A stretch of 64,000 nt of DNA, taken from contig NZ_BAAAFX010000011.1 of the NCBI RefSeq assembly GCF_039523755.1, forward strand, positions 120,604 through 184,603, written 5' to 3'. Position 1 is the stretch's first letter. Each line of letters starts with the position of its first letter. Both the position numbers and the translations under genes were made by a program. Positions 47,933 through 57,665 of the stretch are shown here, piece by piece. Below the pieces are notes generated by a model. It saw only the letters and a list, made by a program, of their open reading frames with translations. It did not search any database and was not told the DNA's origin. Source of the DNA: Tatumella terrea. GTDB taxonomy: Bacteria > Pseudomonadota > Gammaproteobacteria > Enterobacterales > Enterobacteriaceae.

Positions 47933-50059
47933 TCAGAAAAGCGACCGGGGCTCATGTCCGCTGCCCAGGGTCGGATTAAAGCATTTATCGTAATACTGCT
48001 GAATGGCTATCTTTCGCTGGTGGTCTTTACGCATTCCACGGAAGGCAAGAACTGCGTTCACCAGCAGGCAGAGCACCAATACTACCAGGAAGAGCGATGT
48101 CCCGAGATAACGCCAGAGAGAGATCCCGCCCGGCTCTTCATGTAACGAGACATGGGTCGTGCCGTTAGCATCGACAGAGAGTGCAGTAATGATACCGGAC
48201 GCGGTAAAAGGGGTATGGAGTAACATCGCGGAAATGCGCTGTAGCTCATTCCATTGTTCGGGTGCACTGAGATCAAATAAAGAGACATCCGGCTGCGGCT
48301 GCCTGACCAGTTGCCGGCCCTGGTCACTGATCAACAGGTAGCCCCCCGGCGGCGGGCTGTTCAGGGTTTCTATGGCTTTACGTGTTTCACTGGTAAAAAA
48401 CGTTGCCGCAGCGCTGTTGACCAGATTCTCCAGCATGCCGGCACTGACCGGACGCAACAGGACATTGACCCCATTCAGCTGACCGGATTTCGCACGGGTT
48501 ACCAGGGATGACCAGTCTTTTGCATTGCCCAGATTGACCAGCGCATTTTTCAGACGGACGCAGTCCATCGCCTGACCACAGAGCTGGTGGGTTTTCAGTA
48601 CAATATCGGCGAAGTCATCCAGCAGGATCATCCCCGATTTCTGAATCGCTAATGCCAGCTGGGGATTAATTTTTAAATCGTCGATGGAGTCAGGATGCAG
48701 TTGCCGTTGGACGGTATCCAGCAGTGCCATGGTTTCATCAATGATCTCAGATTGCGGCAATGGAAGAGGGGAGGCGTTATTCCAGTATATGGCCGAGCAG
48801 TCAAAGGGCATATAGCCATAACTACGGTTCCCCTGGTAACTGCCCGGGACCGAGCACATTCCGTCGCCTTTGACATCCAGTAAATCTCCCACCTGTAATT
48901 TCATGGCAGACAACTGCTTCAGGGAGGTCACTTCAATTCGCTGAGTCCCCTGCAACCAGGCCATACTGAGTTTGAAAGGCATCCCCAGCGGGACCCAGCT
49001 CGCCATCATGAGCAATACCAGTAATGCGCCGCCGGCCAGAACAGCATTTTTACGCCAGCGTTGGATCGGAAATTCGCGGCATTCGTCGTGCAATGACAGA
49101 AATCTGCCCTGTCGGATCACCCGGCGTTCGGTATCGATATCGATTTCGGTCACTTTCCCCAGGTCGTGCTGAATATAGGGCATCCAGTAGTCGGGATAGT
49201 GCAGATCGATAACGCCCAGCGAAATATTACTTTGTTCCTGATTCGACTCCCCGAAAAGCCCCCAGCGTTTGGGCAACCCACGCATACAGTGGATTTCTTT
49301 AAAATCACTGAGTCTGGCAGGGCGGAACATACTCCACAGGCATCCGGAGATGACTAACAGTGACGGTACGACCAGCCATAACAGCAGCCCCGGGGGCACA
49401 AGCTGACTCAGGAACAGGATCAGTAGTGCCAGACAGATAATAAAGGCTTCCGGGGTTCCGTCGGGCCTGGAAAGCTGGTGTTCTTCCGGTGTTTCTCTGC
49501 GTATCTGCAGCAGCTCAATATTACTGCTTTTCTCTTTACGGATAGAGGCCGGGGAGTTCAGTGGCAGATGAGGGAGGCTCTCGGAGGTCTCCTGAAAATA
49601 GTCAGCCAGCTGATGCCCGTTAAGTGCAATGACCAGTAAAATATTCCCGGCGGGGATCAGTTCTATGGTGTTTTCTGCCGTAATGAATTGTTCCCACAAG
49701 GGCGGCAGATGGATCTCAATGGTATCGAGATAATATCGCCATTGCTGGGGGGAACTGGTGGACAGCCCGTAGCGTGTTATCGGATAAGTGAGGGAGTAGA
49801 CCTTATGGCTGCGTAACGTAAAAACCGGTTCTTTACTGACAGTGGGGCGATTGAACAGCGCGAGAATAGGATGGCGTGATGATGATATAGCTGACAGGTA
49901 CGCAACCGCGGCTTGCTTTTCTTCTGAAGAGAGAGGACGTTTGGTTGCAGGGATCAATAAAGTCAGCCTCTCCGGAAAGAAGCGGTACCTTCTGAAATAA
50001 ATCATTGAAGCACCAGCTAATAATATTGCTAATGCTAAAATCGTAATCATCATACCCAT
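47933..50059 (-). CDS. igaA: Rcs phosphorelay inhibitor IgaA (YrfF/MucM)
   Basis: A 708-residue multi-spanning inner-membrane protein, near E. coli YrfF (711 aa). An N-terminal membrane segment, cytosolic region (TRYGLSTSSPQQWRYYLDTIEIHLPPLWEQFI), paired membrane segments near residue 205-250, FKEIHCMRGLPKRWGLFGESNQEQ, a large periplasmic domain (about 360-650) with GDLLDVKGDGMC and LKNALVNLGNAKDW, and a last membrane segment. It restrains RcsCDB signalling and is often essential when Rcs is intact. ATG 50053 is an alternative start. Confidence 0.94.
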   Translation of the reverse strand: MGMMITILALAILLAGASMIYFRRYRFFPERLTLLIPATKRPLSSEEKQAAVAYLSAISSSRHPILALFNRPTVSKEPVFTLRSHKVYSLTYPITRYGLSTSSPQQWRYYLDTIEIHLPPLWEQFITAENTIELIPAGNILLVIALNGHQLADYFQETSESLPHLPLNSPASIRKEKSSNIELLQIRRETPEEHQLSRPDGTPEAFIICLALLILFLSQLVPPGLLLWLVVPSLLVISGCLWSMFRPARLSDFKEIHCMRGLPKRWGLFGESNQEQSNISLGVIDLHYPDYWMPYIQHDLGKVTEIDIDTERRVIRQGRFLSLHDECREFPIQRWRKNAVLAGGALLVLLMMASWVPLGMPFKLSMAWLQGTQRIEVTSLKQLSAMKLQVGDLLDVKGDGMCSVPGSYQGNRSYGYMPFDCSAIYWNNASPLPLPQSEIIDETMALLDTVQRQLHPDSIDDLKINPQLALAIQKSGMILLDDFADIVLKTHQLCGQAMDCVRLKNALVNLGNAKDWSSLVTRAKSGQLNGVNVLLRPVSAGMLENLVNSAAATFFTSETRKAIETLNSPPPGGYLLISDQGRQLVRQPQPDVSLFDLSAPEQWNELQRISAMLLHTPFTASGIITALSVDANGTTHVSLHEEPGGISLWRYLGTSLFLVVLVLCLLVNAVLAFRGMRKDHQRKIAIQQYYDKCFNPTLGSGHEPRSLF

Positions 50060-50462
50060 GTAATGTTCAGCCTGGCTACAGAGAACTCCGCGGAAGTTAT
50101 TTACTCCGGAAAAGATAATAAAATATGATTCTCAGTTGCACCGGGTACCGGCCCGGTGTGCACGACTACAGCCGCGAATGATGACCTTTTTCACCTTCTT
50201 CTTAGTGCTGCTGAGTCATTGATTAAAGTCAGAATTCGCTCGTCACTATTCTACTGCGCGCCGCACAATAAGGGTATCGGTCTAATCTTAATATTCATAT
50301 CTTATATGATCTGCCGGCGGGGGAGATAATGCCTGACCCTGCCACTCCTGTGAAGGACTGAACCGGGTATTTGAGCTACAGGGTGAGCTGTGGTTCAATA
50401 CGATCAGTTAGTCTGCAGGTTCATTAGCGCTGCTCATTCCAACGTACTGTTCGAGGTTATCG
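50060..50462. other. igaA-nudE divergent intergenic region
   Basis: 403 nt without a recognisable gene. It contains a hairpin CACCGGG-TACCGG-CCCGGTG (50139-50158), an AT-rich stretch (AATATTCATATCTTATATGATC, near 50285-50310) that may hold the nudE promoter, and no other clear structure. No sRNA core that I know is present. Confidence 0.5.
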
Positions 50463-51026
50463 ATGGGTTCCCTGAAAAAACCAGAAATTCTGAATATCAA
50501 AGAGGTTGCCCGTTCCCGGCTATTTACTATCCAGCAGGTCGACCTGGAATTCAGTAACGGAGAGCGGCGGGCGTATGAGCGTATGAAACCTTCATCGAGG
50601 GAAGCCGTGATGATCCTCGCACTGGACGGTGATTCGGTGCTACTGATCGAAGAGTATGCGGTCGGGCTGGAGAGTTATGAACTGGGGTTTCCTAAAGGAC
50701 TGATAGACCCGGGCGAAACTCCCCCGGAGGCGGCACAACGTGAACTGAAAGAAGAAGCCGGTTTTGGCGCACGGAATACCGAATTACTGGCCAGTCTGAC
50801 GATGGCTCCTTCTTATTTCTCCAGCCGCATGAATATTATTGTTGCGCAGGATCTTTATCCGGAAAAACTGGAAGGTGATGAACCTGAACCCCTGGTCGTG
50901 CACCGCTGGCCGCTTAATAATCTGACTGGCTTGCTGGAAAAGCCCCAATTCAGTGAGGCCAGAAATATCAGTGCGCTGTTCCTGCTACGGGAATGGTTGA
51001 TAAAGCACAATAAACTGCCAGGCTGA
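50463..51026 (+). CDS. nudE: ADP compounds hydrolase NudE
   Basis: A 187-residue Nudix hydrolase; E. coli NudE is 186 aa. The Nudix box runs from Gly79 to Gly100: GLIDPGETPPEA then AQRELKEEAGF, with the metal-binding E-E residues at 94, 97 and 98. It hydrolyses ADP-ribose, NADH and diadenosine phosphates to AMP. GSLKKPEILNIKEVARSRLF and the C-terminal FLLREWL follow the family. Followed by a bidirectional terminator shared with mrcA. Confidence 0.96.
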   Translation: MGSLKKPEILNIKEVARSRLFTIQQVDLEFSNGERRAYERMKPSSREAVMILALDGDSVLLIEEYAVGLESYELGFPKGLIDPGETPPEAAQRELKEEAGFGARNTELLASLTMAPSYFSSRMNIIVAQDLYPEKLEGDEPEPLVVHRWPLNNLTGLLEKPQFSEARNISALFLLREWLIKHNKLPG

Positions 51027-51033
51027 TCATAAC

Positions 51034-51059
51034 AAAAAGCCGGCAGTGCCGGCTTTTTT
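51034..51059. terminator. Bidirectional terminator between nudE and mrcA
   Basis: AAAAA-GCCGGC-AGT-GCCGGC-TTTTT, immediately after the nudE stop, between convergent genes. A further 140 nt before the mrcA stop hold no gene. Confidence 0.9.
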
Positions 51060-51199
51060 ATCCCCTGAGCAGGGTCAATCAACAGGGCCCGGGCAGCGAT
51101 AAACAGCGCCGGGCAACGACCATAAATGTCGCGGACCGAAGGTCTTATTGCTCCCGGTCCCTCCAGTCCCCCGTCCCGGGGGATCTTGCTTAAGGAATG

Positions 51200-53752
51200 T
51201 CAGAACAGGTCGTGACTCTGGCCGTTATTGATGATTTCAGGGCTGGTATCCTGCACTGAATATTCGGTCGGTTCTGTGCCGGTAATAAAGTATTCCTGAC
51301 GCGAATTAGCCCCGCCTTTAGACAGTTTTCCGGTGGTACGGTCAATAGTCACCGTGGTAATGCCTTCCGGTGGGACCAGTGGCTGCAGTGGTACACCCTC
51401 CAGAGCGACTTTCATATAGTCATCCCAGGCTGGCTGGGCGGTTTTAGCACCGCCTTCATACCCGGCGGCCTGATCTTTAATGGCTCCGGAATAAGTACTG
51501 CGGCCTAAATCTCTGCGGGCATCATCAAAGCCTATCCAGACCGAAGTGGCGATATCCGGGCCGAATCCGGAAAACCATGCATCTTTCGAATTGTTGGTAG
51601 TACCTGTTTTACCACCGATATCATTTCGTTTCAGGTCCCTGCCGGCACGCCAGCCTGTCCCTTGCCAGCCCGGTTCCCCGAAGACATTCGAGTTCAGAGC
51701 GCTCTTAATCAGGAAGGAGAGCTGAGTACTGATGACATGGGGCGCATATTGCTGATCTGTCACCGGCGGCACCAGGGGGTGTTCCAGATCCGTTTGTGGT
51801 GCAGAGGCATTCGCCGGGGCAACCGTGCCAGATTGCGCGACGTTTTCAATACTTTCTTCGTTCAGTGCCGCTGATTTCGGGGTCTCGCCATAGATCACCG
51901 GAATATTGCATTGCGGACAGGCGATTTTCGGTTGTTCTTCAAAAACGGTATCCCCGCCATCATTGACAATCTTCTGAATAAACCATGGGTCAACCAGGAA
52001 ACCGCCATTCGTCAGGGTGGCATAACCTCTGACAACCTGTAACGGCGTGAATGACGCCGCCCCCAGAGCCAGGGACTCCGTATGGACAATATTCTGCTCC
52101 GGAAAGCCCAGTCGTTGCAGGTACTTCACGGCATAATCCACACCCATCGCCCGCATCGCCCTGACCATCACCACGTTTTTAGACAACCCTAATCCCTGAC
52201 GTAAACGGATAGGGCCGTCGTAAGTATTCGGTGAGTTATGAGGACGCCAGTCTGTACCGGCACCGGCATCCCAGCGGGAGATAGGCACATCATTCAGCAG
52301 AGTCGCTAATGTCAGACCTTTATCCATGGCTGCGGTGTACAACAGTGGTTTGATGTTTGACCCGACCTGCCGTAAGGCCTGGGTGGCCCGGTTAAACATG
52401 CTCTGGTTAAAATCAAAGCCGCCAACCAGCGCAATGATGGCACCGGTTTTGGAATTCAGCGAGACCAGCGCGGAATTCACATCCGGCACCTGTGCCAGCA
52501 GCCATTGGCTCTCTGTCTGACGTACCCAGATAAGCTGTCCCGGTTGCAGCACCTGGTTAACCGTCTGTGGGGTCGCGCCTTGCTGGGTATCTGTCTTAAA
52601 CGGTCTTGCCCAGCGAACAGCGGCAAGGTCGAGCGACAACACTTTATCCCCTTTAAGGGTCACACTGGCAGTACTGGCGTTTGCGGCAGTGACGACGGCC
52701 GGGATGAGCGGGCCATACACCGGAAGTGTATTCAGCTCCCGGCTAATTTTTGCTGCATCCCAGGCATTATCGCCGGATTTCCATAACACCTTTTGTGGCC
52801 CGCGATAGCCATGACGCATATCGTAGTCGATAACGTTTTTCTGTACGGCAGCCTGAGCGGCGGTCTGTAACCGGCGTGTGATGGTGGTATAGACCTTAAA
52901 TCCGTCGGTATACGCATTATCGCCGTAACGCTTCACCATCTCCTGGCGTACCATTTCGGTGATATACGGTGCGCTAAAGGCGACCTCCGGGCCATGGTAA
53001 CTGGCATCGATCGCCTGTGCCCTGGCGTCATCATACTGCTGACGTGTGATGTAATGCTGGTCCAGCATGCGCGACAGCACGACATTTCTGCGGGCCAGGG
53101 CACGATCCGGGGAATAGAGCGGATTAAAGGTTGACGGCGCTTTCGGTAGCCCGGCGATCATGGCCATCTCGCTCAATGTCAGTTGATCCACATTCTTACC
53201 AAAATAAACCTGCGCGGCCGCCCCGACACCATACGCACGATAGCCCAGGTAGATTTTATTCAGATAGAGTTCCAGAATTTCATCTTTACTCAGTAACTGC
53301 TCGATGCGTATTGCAAGAAAGGCTTCTTTGACCTTCCTCATGAACGTTTTTTCCGGGCTCAGGAAGAAATTACGCGCTAACTGCTGGGTGATCGTACTGG
53401 CCCCCTGAGAAGCATGGCCGGTCACCAGGGCGATACTGGCGGCGCGGAAGATCCCGACCGGGTCAATGCCGTGATGCTCGTAGAAACGGCTGTCTTCTGT
53501 GGCAATAAACGCTTTTACCATTTCAGGCGGGATTTGATTCAGCGTTAAGGGGACACGGCGTTTTTCGCCAAACTGAGCCATCAGCTCGCCGTCGGCACTG
53601 TAGACCTGCATCGGCGTTTGCAGCCGCACATCTTTCAGTGTGTTTACATCAGGCAGCTGTGGCTCAATATACTTATAGAGGCCATAGACAGAGCCGACTC
53701 CCAGAAATACGCAAAAAATTGCGAAAATAAATAAATACTTTAAGAACTTCAC
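51200..53752 (-). CDS. mrcA: Penicillin-binding protein 1A (bifunctional transglycosylase/transpeptidase)
   Basis: An 850-residue class A PBP, the length of E. coli PBP1A. N-terminal membrane anchor (FLKYLFIFAIFCVFLGVGSV), GT51 domain with catalytic Glu86 (ATEDSRFYEHHG) and GASTITQQLARNFFL, and a transpeptidase domain with Ser465 (GSNIKPLLYTA), SKN-type and KTG (IGGKTGTTN) motifs. The start is GTG 53752 (reads KFLKYLF after Met), as the length and alignment suggest; an ATG ten codons upstream is less likely. Divergent from hofM with about 120 nt between. Confidence 0.97.
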   Translation of the reverse strand: MKFLKYLFIFAIFCVFLGVGSVYGLYKYIEPQLPDVNTLKDVRLQTPMQVYSADGELMAQFGEKRRVPLTLNQIPPEMVKAFIATEDSRFYEHHGIDPVGIFRAASIALVTGHASQGASTITQQLARNFFLSPEKTFMRKVKEAFLAIRIEQLLSKDEILELYLNKIYLGYRAYGVGAAAQVYFGKNVDQLTLSEMAMIAGLPKAPSTFNPLYSPDRALARRNVVLSRMLDQHYITRQQYDDARAQAIDASYHGPEVAFSAPYITEMVRQEMVKRYGDNAYTDGFKVYTTITRRLQTAAQAAVQKNVIDYDMRHGYRGPQKVLWKSGDNAWDAAKISRELNTLPVYGPLIPAVVTAANASTASVTLKGDKVLSLDLAAVRWARPFKTDTQQGATPQTVNQVLQPGQLIWVRQTESQWLLAQVPDVNSALVSLNSKTGAIIALVGGFDFNQSMFNRATQALRQVGSNIKPLLYTAAMDKGLTLATLLNDVPISRWDAGAGTDWRPHNSPNTYDGPIRLRQGLGLSKNVVMVRAMRAMGVDYAVKYLQRLGFPEQNIVHTESLALGAASFTPLQVVRGYATLTNGGFLVDPWFIQKIVNDGGDTVFEEQPKIACPQCNIPVIYGETPKSAALNEESIENVAQSGTVAPANASAPQTDLEHPLVPPVTDQQYAPHVISTQLSFLIKSALNSNVFGEPGWQGTGWRAGRDLKRNDIGGKTGTTNNSKDAWFSGFGPDIATSVWIGFDDARRDLGRSTYSGAIKDQAAGYEGGAKTAQPAWDDYMKVALEGVPLQPLVPPEGITTVTIDRTTGKLSKGGANSRQEYFITGTEPTEYSVQDTSPEIINNGQSHDLF

Positions 53753-53871
53753 CTGAAATATCCCACCAAAGGTCAACTGCATAGTTTATAGACAATTTTG
53801 CCGTAGTATAAAGGCAAGAAGATTGGTTTGATACGTCATTTTGCGCAACAGACACAGCGGAGGTGTCATTT

Positions 53872-54705
53872 ATGAATTTTCAGCGCTGGAATGTCGGGCT
53901 TGATATTCAGCCTGACTGTATTACTGCCCTCGGGGTACAGGCCCGCCGCACAGGTTGGCAATTGCGCCACTGGTGGCAGCACCGGTTACCTTCCACAGGC
54001 ACCGGCACCCTGGATATCGAAGGGCAGCGGTCAGCCTTGTTATCTCTTCTGCATCAGTGGCGCCGGCTATTACCCGGCCGGTTTTCGCTGCGGATCGGTT
54101 TACCTCCGCATCTCGTTTCCCGCCGTGAACTTACGTTGCCCATGGCCGTCATGTGTGAGCCGCAGCGCGGGCGTTATATCCGGGCCGCGGCGCGCCGATG
54201 GTTTCCTGAAGGTACCGGACCTTTGGGACTTGATTACACCGCTGAACCGTTTTCTTCGGGGGGACTCACGGTGACGGTCGTCAATCAGGAGGTACTGGAT
54301 CAGTGGCAGGCATTATTCCGACAGGCAGGACTGAACCCGGAGGTATTTGATCTCTCTCCGGCCAGTCTGGCGGTAATTATGGAAGCGCAGCAGCCGGAAA
54401 AAGACGGCATATTACTTCACTGCAGTGATGCCTTCTGGTTATGGGCTACCCGCCGGCACGGGAAAATCAGCTACGGCTGGCAGTTTCGCCAGCAAGTCCC
54501 CGATGCCGACACCCTCTGTCGGCAGCAGTGCCCTGAGGCAGCCTTTCGTCTCTGTTGCGGCGACTCTCTCCGGCAGCCGCTGCCCGGCTTTACGTTATGC
54601 CATCCTCTGCTGATGATTGCCCATCGGTATCCGCCGTTACCGGCCAATGACAATGGTTATGTCCTGGCGACCGGTCTCGCTTTACGCCCGGAAGATAGCG
54701 TATGA
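53872..54705 (+). CDS. hofM: HofM, PilM-like DNA utilisation/pilus assembly protein
   Basis: A 277-residue PilM-type actin-like protein. The N-terminal WNVGLDIQPDCITALGVQ corresponds to the first ATP-binding strand pair of PilM; the rest diverges but keeps E. coli HofM (YrfD) layout. ATG 53872 has GGAGG 10 nt upstream; a GTG three codons earlier overlaps that site. It is the cytoplasmic member of a PilMNOPQ-like complex. Products of this cluster allow E. coli to use DNA as nutrient. hofN overlaps its end by 4 nt. Confidence 0.85.
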   Translation: MNFQRWNVGLDIQPDCITALGVQARRTGWQLRHWWQHRLPSTGTGTLDIEGQRSALLSLLHQWRRLLPGRFSLRIGLPPHLVSRRELTLPMAVMCEPQRGRYIRAAARRWFPEGTGPLGLDYTAEPFSSGGLTVTVVNQEVLDQWQALFRQAGLNPEVFDLSPASLAVIMEAQQPEKDGILLHCSDAFWLWATRRHGKISYGWQFRQQVPDADTLCRQQCPEAAFRLCCGDSLRQPLPGFTLCHPLLMIAHRYPPLPANDNGYVLATGLALRPEDSV

Positions 54706-55262
54706 CCGGGGTGAATCTGTTGCCCTGGCGGGAAACGGCGATAAAACAACGGGCGCGCCACTGGGTCATTCGCTATAGCGTCTTGCTGATGGTGATCACT
54801 CTTCTTTGTACCGTGGGATATGTCATTCTGCGTGATCGGCTGCAGAAGATGCTTTTACTGGATGAGCATCAACAGCAACAGCAGTTACGGATAAACCAGC
54901 TCATTACCGAACAACAACAGCTCTCGCTGCGCCTGGATGATCTGAGGAAGAACAGGGAAGCCCGGCAGGTACAGCAGGAGCAACAATTGCAATGGCGTCG
55001 TTTCTGGGCTGACTTACCGGGACTGATGCCTGCCTCGGTCTGGTTATCCTCTGTCAGCCGTCAGAAAGGGGTACTCATTGTCCGTGGGCAGACTGACAGT
55101 GTTTCGCAACTAATACGATTTAACCGCCATCTGGCAGGACATCCGTTTTTATCCTCACCGGCTATTCAGGAATTGGTCACGGTAGCCGAAGGCGGATACC
55201 GCTTTACGCTTACGGCCCGTCTGCTCCCCGGACTCCACGGGAAGGAGGATGGCAATGCCTGA
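54702..55262 (+). CDS. hofN: HofN, PilN-like inner-membrane assembly protein
   Basis: A 186-residue protein: the N-terminal MTGVNLLPWRE is the PilN signature that docks to PilM, followed by one membrane segment (YSVLLMVITLLCTVGYVIL, about 25-43), a Gln-rich coiled coil (about 48-100) and a small ferredoxin-like domain (PASVWLSSVSRQKGVLIVRGQT). E. coli HofN is 179 aa. Overlaps hofM and hofO. Confidence 0.87.
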   Translation: MTGVNLLPWRETAIKQRARHWVIRYSVLLMVITLLCTVGYVILRDRLQKMLLLDEHQQQQQLRINQLITEQQQLSLRLDDLRKNREARQVQQEQQLQWRRFWADLPGLMPASVWLSSVSRQKGVLIVRGQTDSVSQLIRFNRHLAGHPFLSSPAIQELVTVAEGGYRFTLTARLLPGLHGKEDGNA

Positions 55263-55734
55263 AGTTATACTTTCTTTTTTATACCGTCCACAGAGTCAGC
55301 AGTGGCTGCTGTTCGTTCTGCTTGGCATGGGCAGTCTGGTTGCAGAGGCAGCACTGCTGGATTTCCCAGCCTGGCGCCAGTGGCAGCGGAGTGAAGTCCG
55401 TTATCTTCAGCAATCGGCCGTCCTGAACCAGAAACGGAAAAAACTGGCATCTCTGCCTTCACTGGTTCAACTACGTGCTCTGTGCAATCAGGCTAAAGCG
55501 CCGGAGCCCCCGCGGATGACCCCCATGATGCTACTGGCCCGCACGAATGTCAGGGTCCGTCACTGGAAAAGTGGCTCTCCGGCACAGATACAGTTATGGC
55601 TGAACTGGCCGGAGGTTAAAGATATTTTCGGGCGTATTGCCTCACTGTATCCGGCCTGGTCCGCCGGCGATTTTACTCTTGGTCGCCAGAAAGATGTGCT
55701 GGAAATGACACTGTGGTTGCAGACCGGTGACTAG
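55255..55734 (+). CDS. hofO: HofO, PilO-like inner-membrane assembly protein
   Basis: A 159-residue protein with a membrane segment near the N-terminus (WLLFVLLGMGSLVAEAALL), a coiled coil (RSEVRYLQQSAVLNQKRKKLASL) and a C-terminal PilO-like domain. Two ATGs are close together; the one at 55255 is better placed after GGAGG than that at 55249. It overlaps the hofN end and hofP start, indicating tight coupling. Recognised mainly by position and topology; sequence is poorly conserved in the family. Confidence 0.78.
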   Translation: MPEVILSFLYRPQSQQWLLFVLLGMGSLVAEAALLDFPAWRQWQRSEVRYLQQSAVLNQKRKKLASLPSLVQLRALCNQAKAPEPPRMTPMMLLARTNVRVRHWKSGSPAQIQLWLNWPEVKDIFGRIASLYPAWSAGDFTLGRQKDVLEMTLWLQTGD

Positions 55735-56077
55735 AGCCTGGCTGTGGTGTCTTAGCCTGATACTCAGTGCAGCACAGGCCGAAGACCGGGACCCTTTTCA
55801 GCCTCCGGCAAGCCGTCCGCAATGTCAGTTACCGGAAAAAGCCGGTGCTCGTGAATGGCGGCTGCAAGGGACTTTATCTGACCAGACTCACCAGGCCGCC
55901 TATATTACCGGCCCCGGCGACGGTCATTATTTTCTGCAGGTGGGGGAGTACCTGCCGGGAACCGCATGGAAAGCCGAAAGTATCCATCGTGGTAAAGTGT
56001 TGTTCCGCAATACCCCGGCGTGCGATAAGCCGTTTTGGCAATTATCACTGACCCGGGAGAGCCCCGATGAAGAGTAA
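55727..56077 (+). CDS. hofP: HofP, PilP-like assembly protein
   Basis: A 116-residue protein starting with GTG 55727 and a signal-like stretch (AWLWCLSLILSAAQAED). DRDPFQPP is the PilP-type signature, followed by a small beta domain (AREWRLQGTLSDQTHQAAYI, GDGHYFLQVGEYLPGT). It probably links inner-membrane HofMNO to the secretin HofQ. The ribosome-binding site is poor, so translation likely depends on coupling with hofO (8-nt overlap). Confidence 0.78.
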   Translation: MTRAWLWCLSLILSAAQAEDRDPFQPPASRPQCQLPEKAGAREWRLQGTLSDQTHQAAYITGPGDGHYFLQVGEYLPGTAWKAESIHRGKVLFRNTPACDKPFWQLSLTRESPDEE

Positions 56078-57305
56078 TAACCTGATATCGCTTCTTATTT
56101 TTTTTACAGGAATGGGGCAGGCGGTCGTGCCGGACTCTCCTGTGACACTGGACTTTGAGGAAACACCGGTTACGCGGATTTTCTATTATCTTGCCGCATT
56201 CCGAAACCTTAACCTGGTCATCGCCCCGGGCGTAACCGGGACGTTGTCTTTACGGTTGCACGATATTACCTGGCCCGGGGCGATATTACTGGTATCGGAA
56301 ATGGCCGGAGTGAGGGCCGTCCTGGACGACAATATTTTGCGGGTTTTCCCGGAAATTCAGGATGAGGGTGGACGCTGGAACACGCGGGACCATCCGTCTT
56401 CACCGGTCATCACCCGACGTTTTACCCTGCGGAATACCGACGCCGCCTCGATAAAACCGCTACTGACGAGCGATAGCGCCGGCTTATTGAGTCCTGCAGG
56501 CCACATTAGTGCGAATACCCGGGCCAATATGCTGATTGTTCAGGACACTGCAGAGTCCGTCAGGAAAATCTCTGAATGGCTGGACAGTTATGATGTAGCT
56601 ATCCCCCAGGTAGAAATTACGGCGCATATTATCACCATCAGTGAGGAAAGCTTACGCGAATTAGGGGTGGCGTGGGGGCAGCAAGGTGAACGCCTGCAGG
56701 CAGAGACGGGAGCGCTCTCTGTGCTGAATATTCCGCTGGCAGTGACACCGGCATCCTTCACCGCAGGCATGACGCTGACACGAATGAATGGACAACTGTT
56801 GAGCCTTGAGTTGAGTGCACTTGAACAGGAACATCAGGCGGAAATTATCGCCAGTCCGCGTCTGATGACGTCACATGGTAGTATGGCGTCCATTAAACAG
56901 GGGACGGAAATACCTTATGTCGTCACCCGGGGAAAAGATGAAACAGCAACCGTTGAATTTAAAGAAGCCGTATTAGGAATGCAGATCACTCCGGAAGTGC
57001 TCGGTGGTGGAAATGTTCGCCTGACGATACAGCTTAGCCAGAATGTTCCGGGAAAGGCCCTGCAAAAAGGGAGTAACGTACCGATAAGTATCGATAAGCA
57101 GGAAATCTCGACCCGGGTCACGGTACGTGATGGTCAGACCCTGGCTCTGGGCGGAATTTTTCAGCAAAATCAGAATAACCAGCGGAATAAGGTGCCAATC
57201 CTGGGAAATATACCGTTTTTTGGTCAATTATTTCGCCATGATTCACGTCAGCAGAATAAACGTGAACTTGTGATATTTATCACCCCGCGATTAATATTCC
57301 CCTGA
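56067..57305 (+). CDS. hofQ: HofQ, PilQ-like outer-membrane secretin
   Basis: A 412-residue secretin, the length of E. coli HofQ. Signal peptide (LISLLIFFTGMGQA), N-terminal STN/N0 domain (LDFEETPVTRIFYYLA), N1 domain (NTRANMLIVQDTAESVRKISEWLDSYD) and the secretin C-domain (EIIASPRLMTSHGSMASIKQGTEIPY; VTVRDGQTLALGGIF; KVPILGNIPFFGQLFR), all in frame. It forms the outer-membrane channel for DNA uptake or a pilus. RBS GGGAGAG inside hofP; last gene of the cluster, no frameshift anywhere. Confidence 0.93.
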   Translation: MKSNNLISLLIFFTGMGQAVVPDSPVTLDFEETPVTRIFYYLAAFRNLNLVIAPGVTGTLSLRLHDITWPGAILLVSEMAGVRAVLDDNILRVFPEIQDEGGRWNTRDHPSSPVITRRFTLRNTDAASIKPLLTSDSAGLLSPAGHISANTRANMLIVQDTAESVRKISEWLDSYDVAIPQVEITAHIITISEESLRELGVAWGQQGERLQAETGALSVLNIPLAVTPASFTAGMTLTRMNGQLLSLELSALEQEHQAEIIASPRLMTSHGSMASIKQGTEIPYVVTRGKDETATVEFKEAVLGMQITPEVLGGGNVRLTIQLSQNVPGKALQKGSNVPISIDKQEISTRVTVRDGQTLALGGIFQQNQNNQRNKVPILGNIPFFGQLFRHDSRQQNKRELVIFITPRLIFP

Positions 57306-57665
57306 TCTCTCACTCTGAAATTGTCTGCTGACTGAATCCGCGTTGACGCGGCCGTGCATTTAGCATAAAAGATTGAGCGATTCTGTAAGTCCGGAGCCAA
57401 ATACTGAAAAACAGATGTAGGGTCAGGTTATCTTTGTGATTGCATGAATAATTGCCCGAAAAACAGGCAGACTATACAATCTCACCTTGCTCCGGAAGAG
57501 AAAGCTACTCCTGAGATCATTTAATTGGTTGCCAAACAGCCCAGAGTGTTGAGATAATTTTTCGTCTGACTCTTGTTAACGCTTATGAGGTCTCAGTTTC
57601 TGTCCCGACTGTCAGCAAGGCTGAACGCGGGGTATCATCAACGAATTCTTAGTAATACCGATAAA
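57306..57665 (+). other. hofQ-aroK intergenic region and aroK leader
   Basis: 360 nt without a gene. A small hairpin CCGCG-TTGA-CGCGG (57338-57351) may end the hof transcript. The aroK promoter is at 57452-57480. The resulting leader of about 180 nt contains TTGTTAACGCTTATGAGGTC, which resembles the region upstream of E. coli aroK, and weak open frames with no recognisable product. Confidence 0.55.
57452..57480 (+). promoter_or_regulatory. Probable aroK sigma-70 promoter
   Basis: TTGCCC (57452-57457), a 17-nt spacer and TACAAT (57475-57480). It would start transcription near 57487, about 180 nt before aroK, and could drive the whole aroK-aroB-damX-dam-rpe-gph-trpS run. Confidence 0.65.

Noticed and set aside
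47763..47993. 76-codon plus-strand open frame after hslR
   Set aside because: It spans a palindrome and a hairpin and runs into the igaA end in antisense; no product recognised.
53835..53860. Possible CRP-S (Sxy-dependent) site TTTTGCG upstream of hofM
   Set aside because: Only one half-site matches; the expected second half is absent, so it does not meet the CRP-S pattern.
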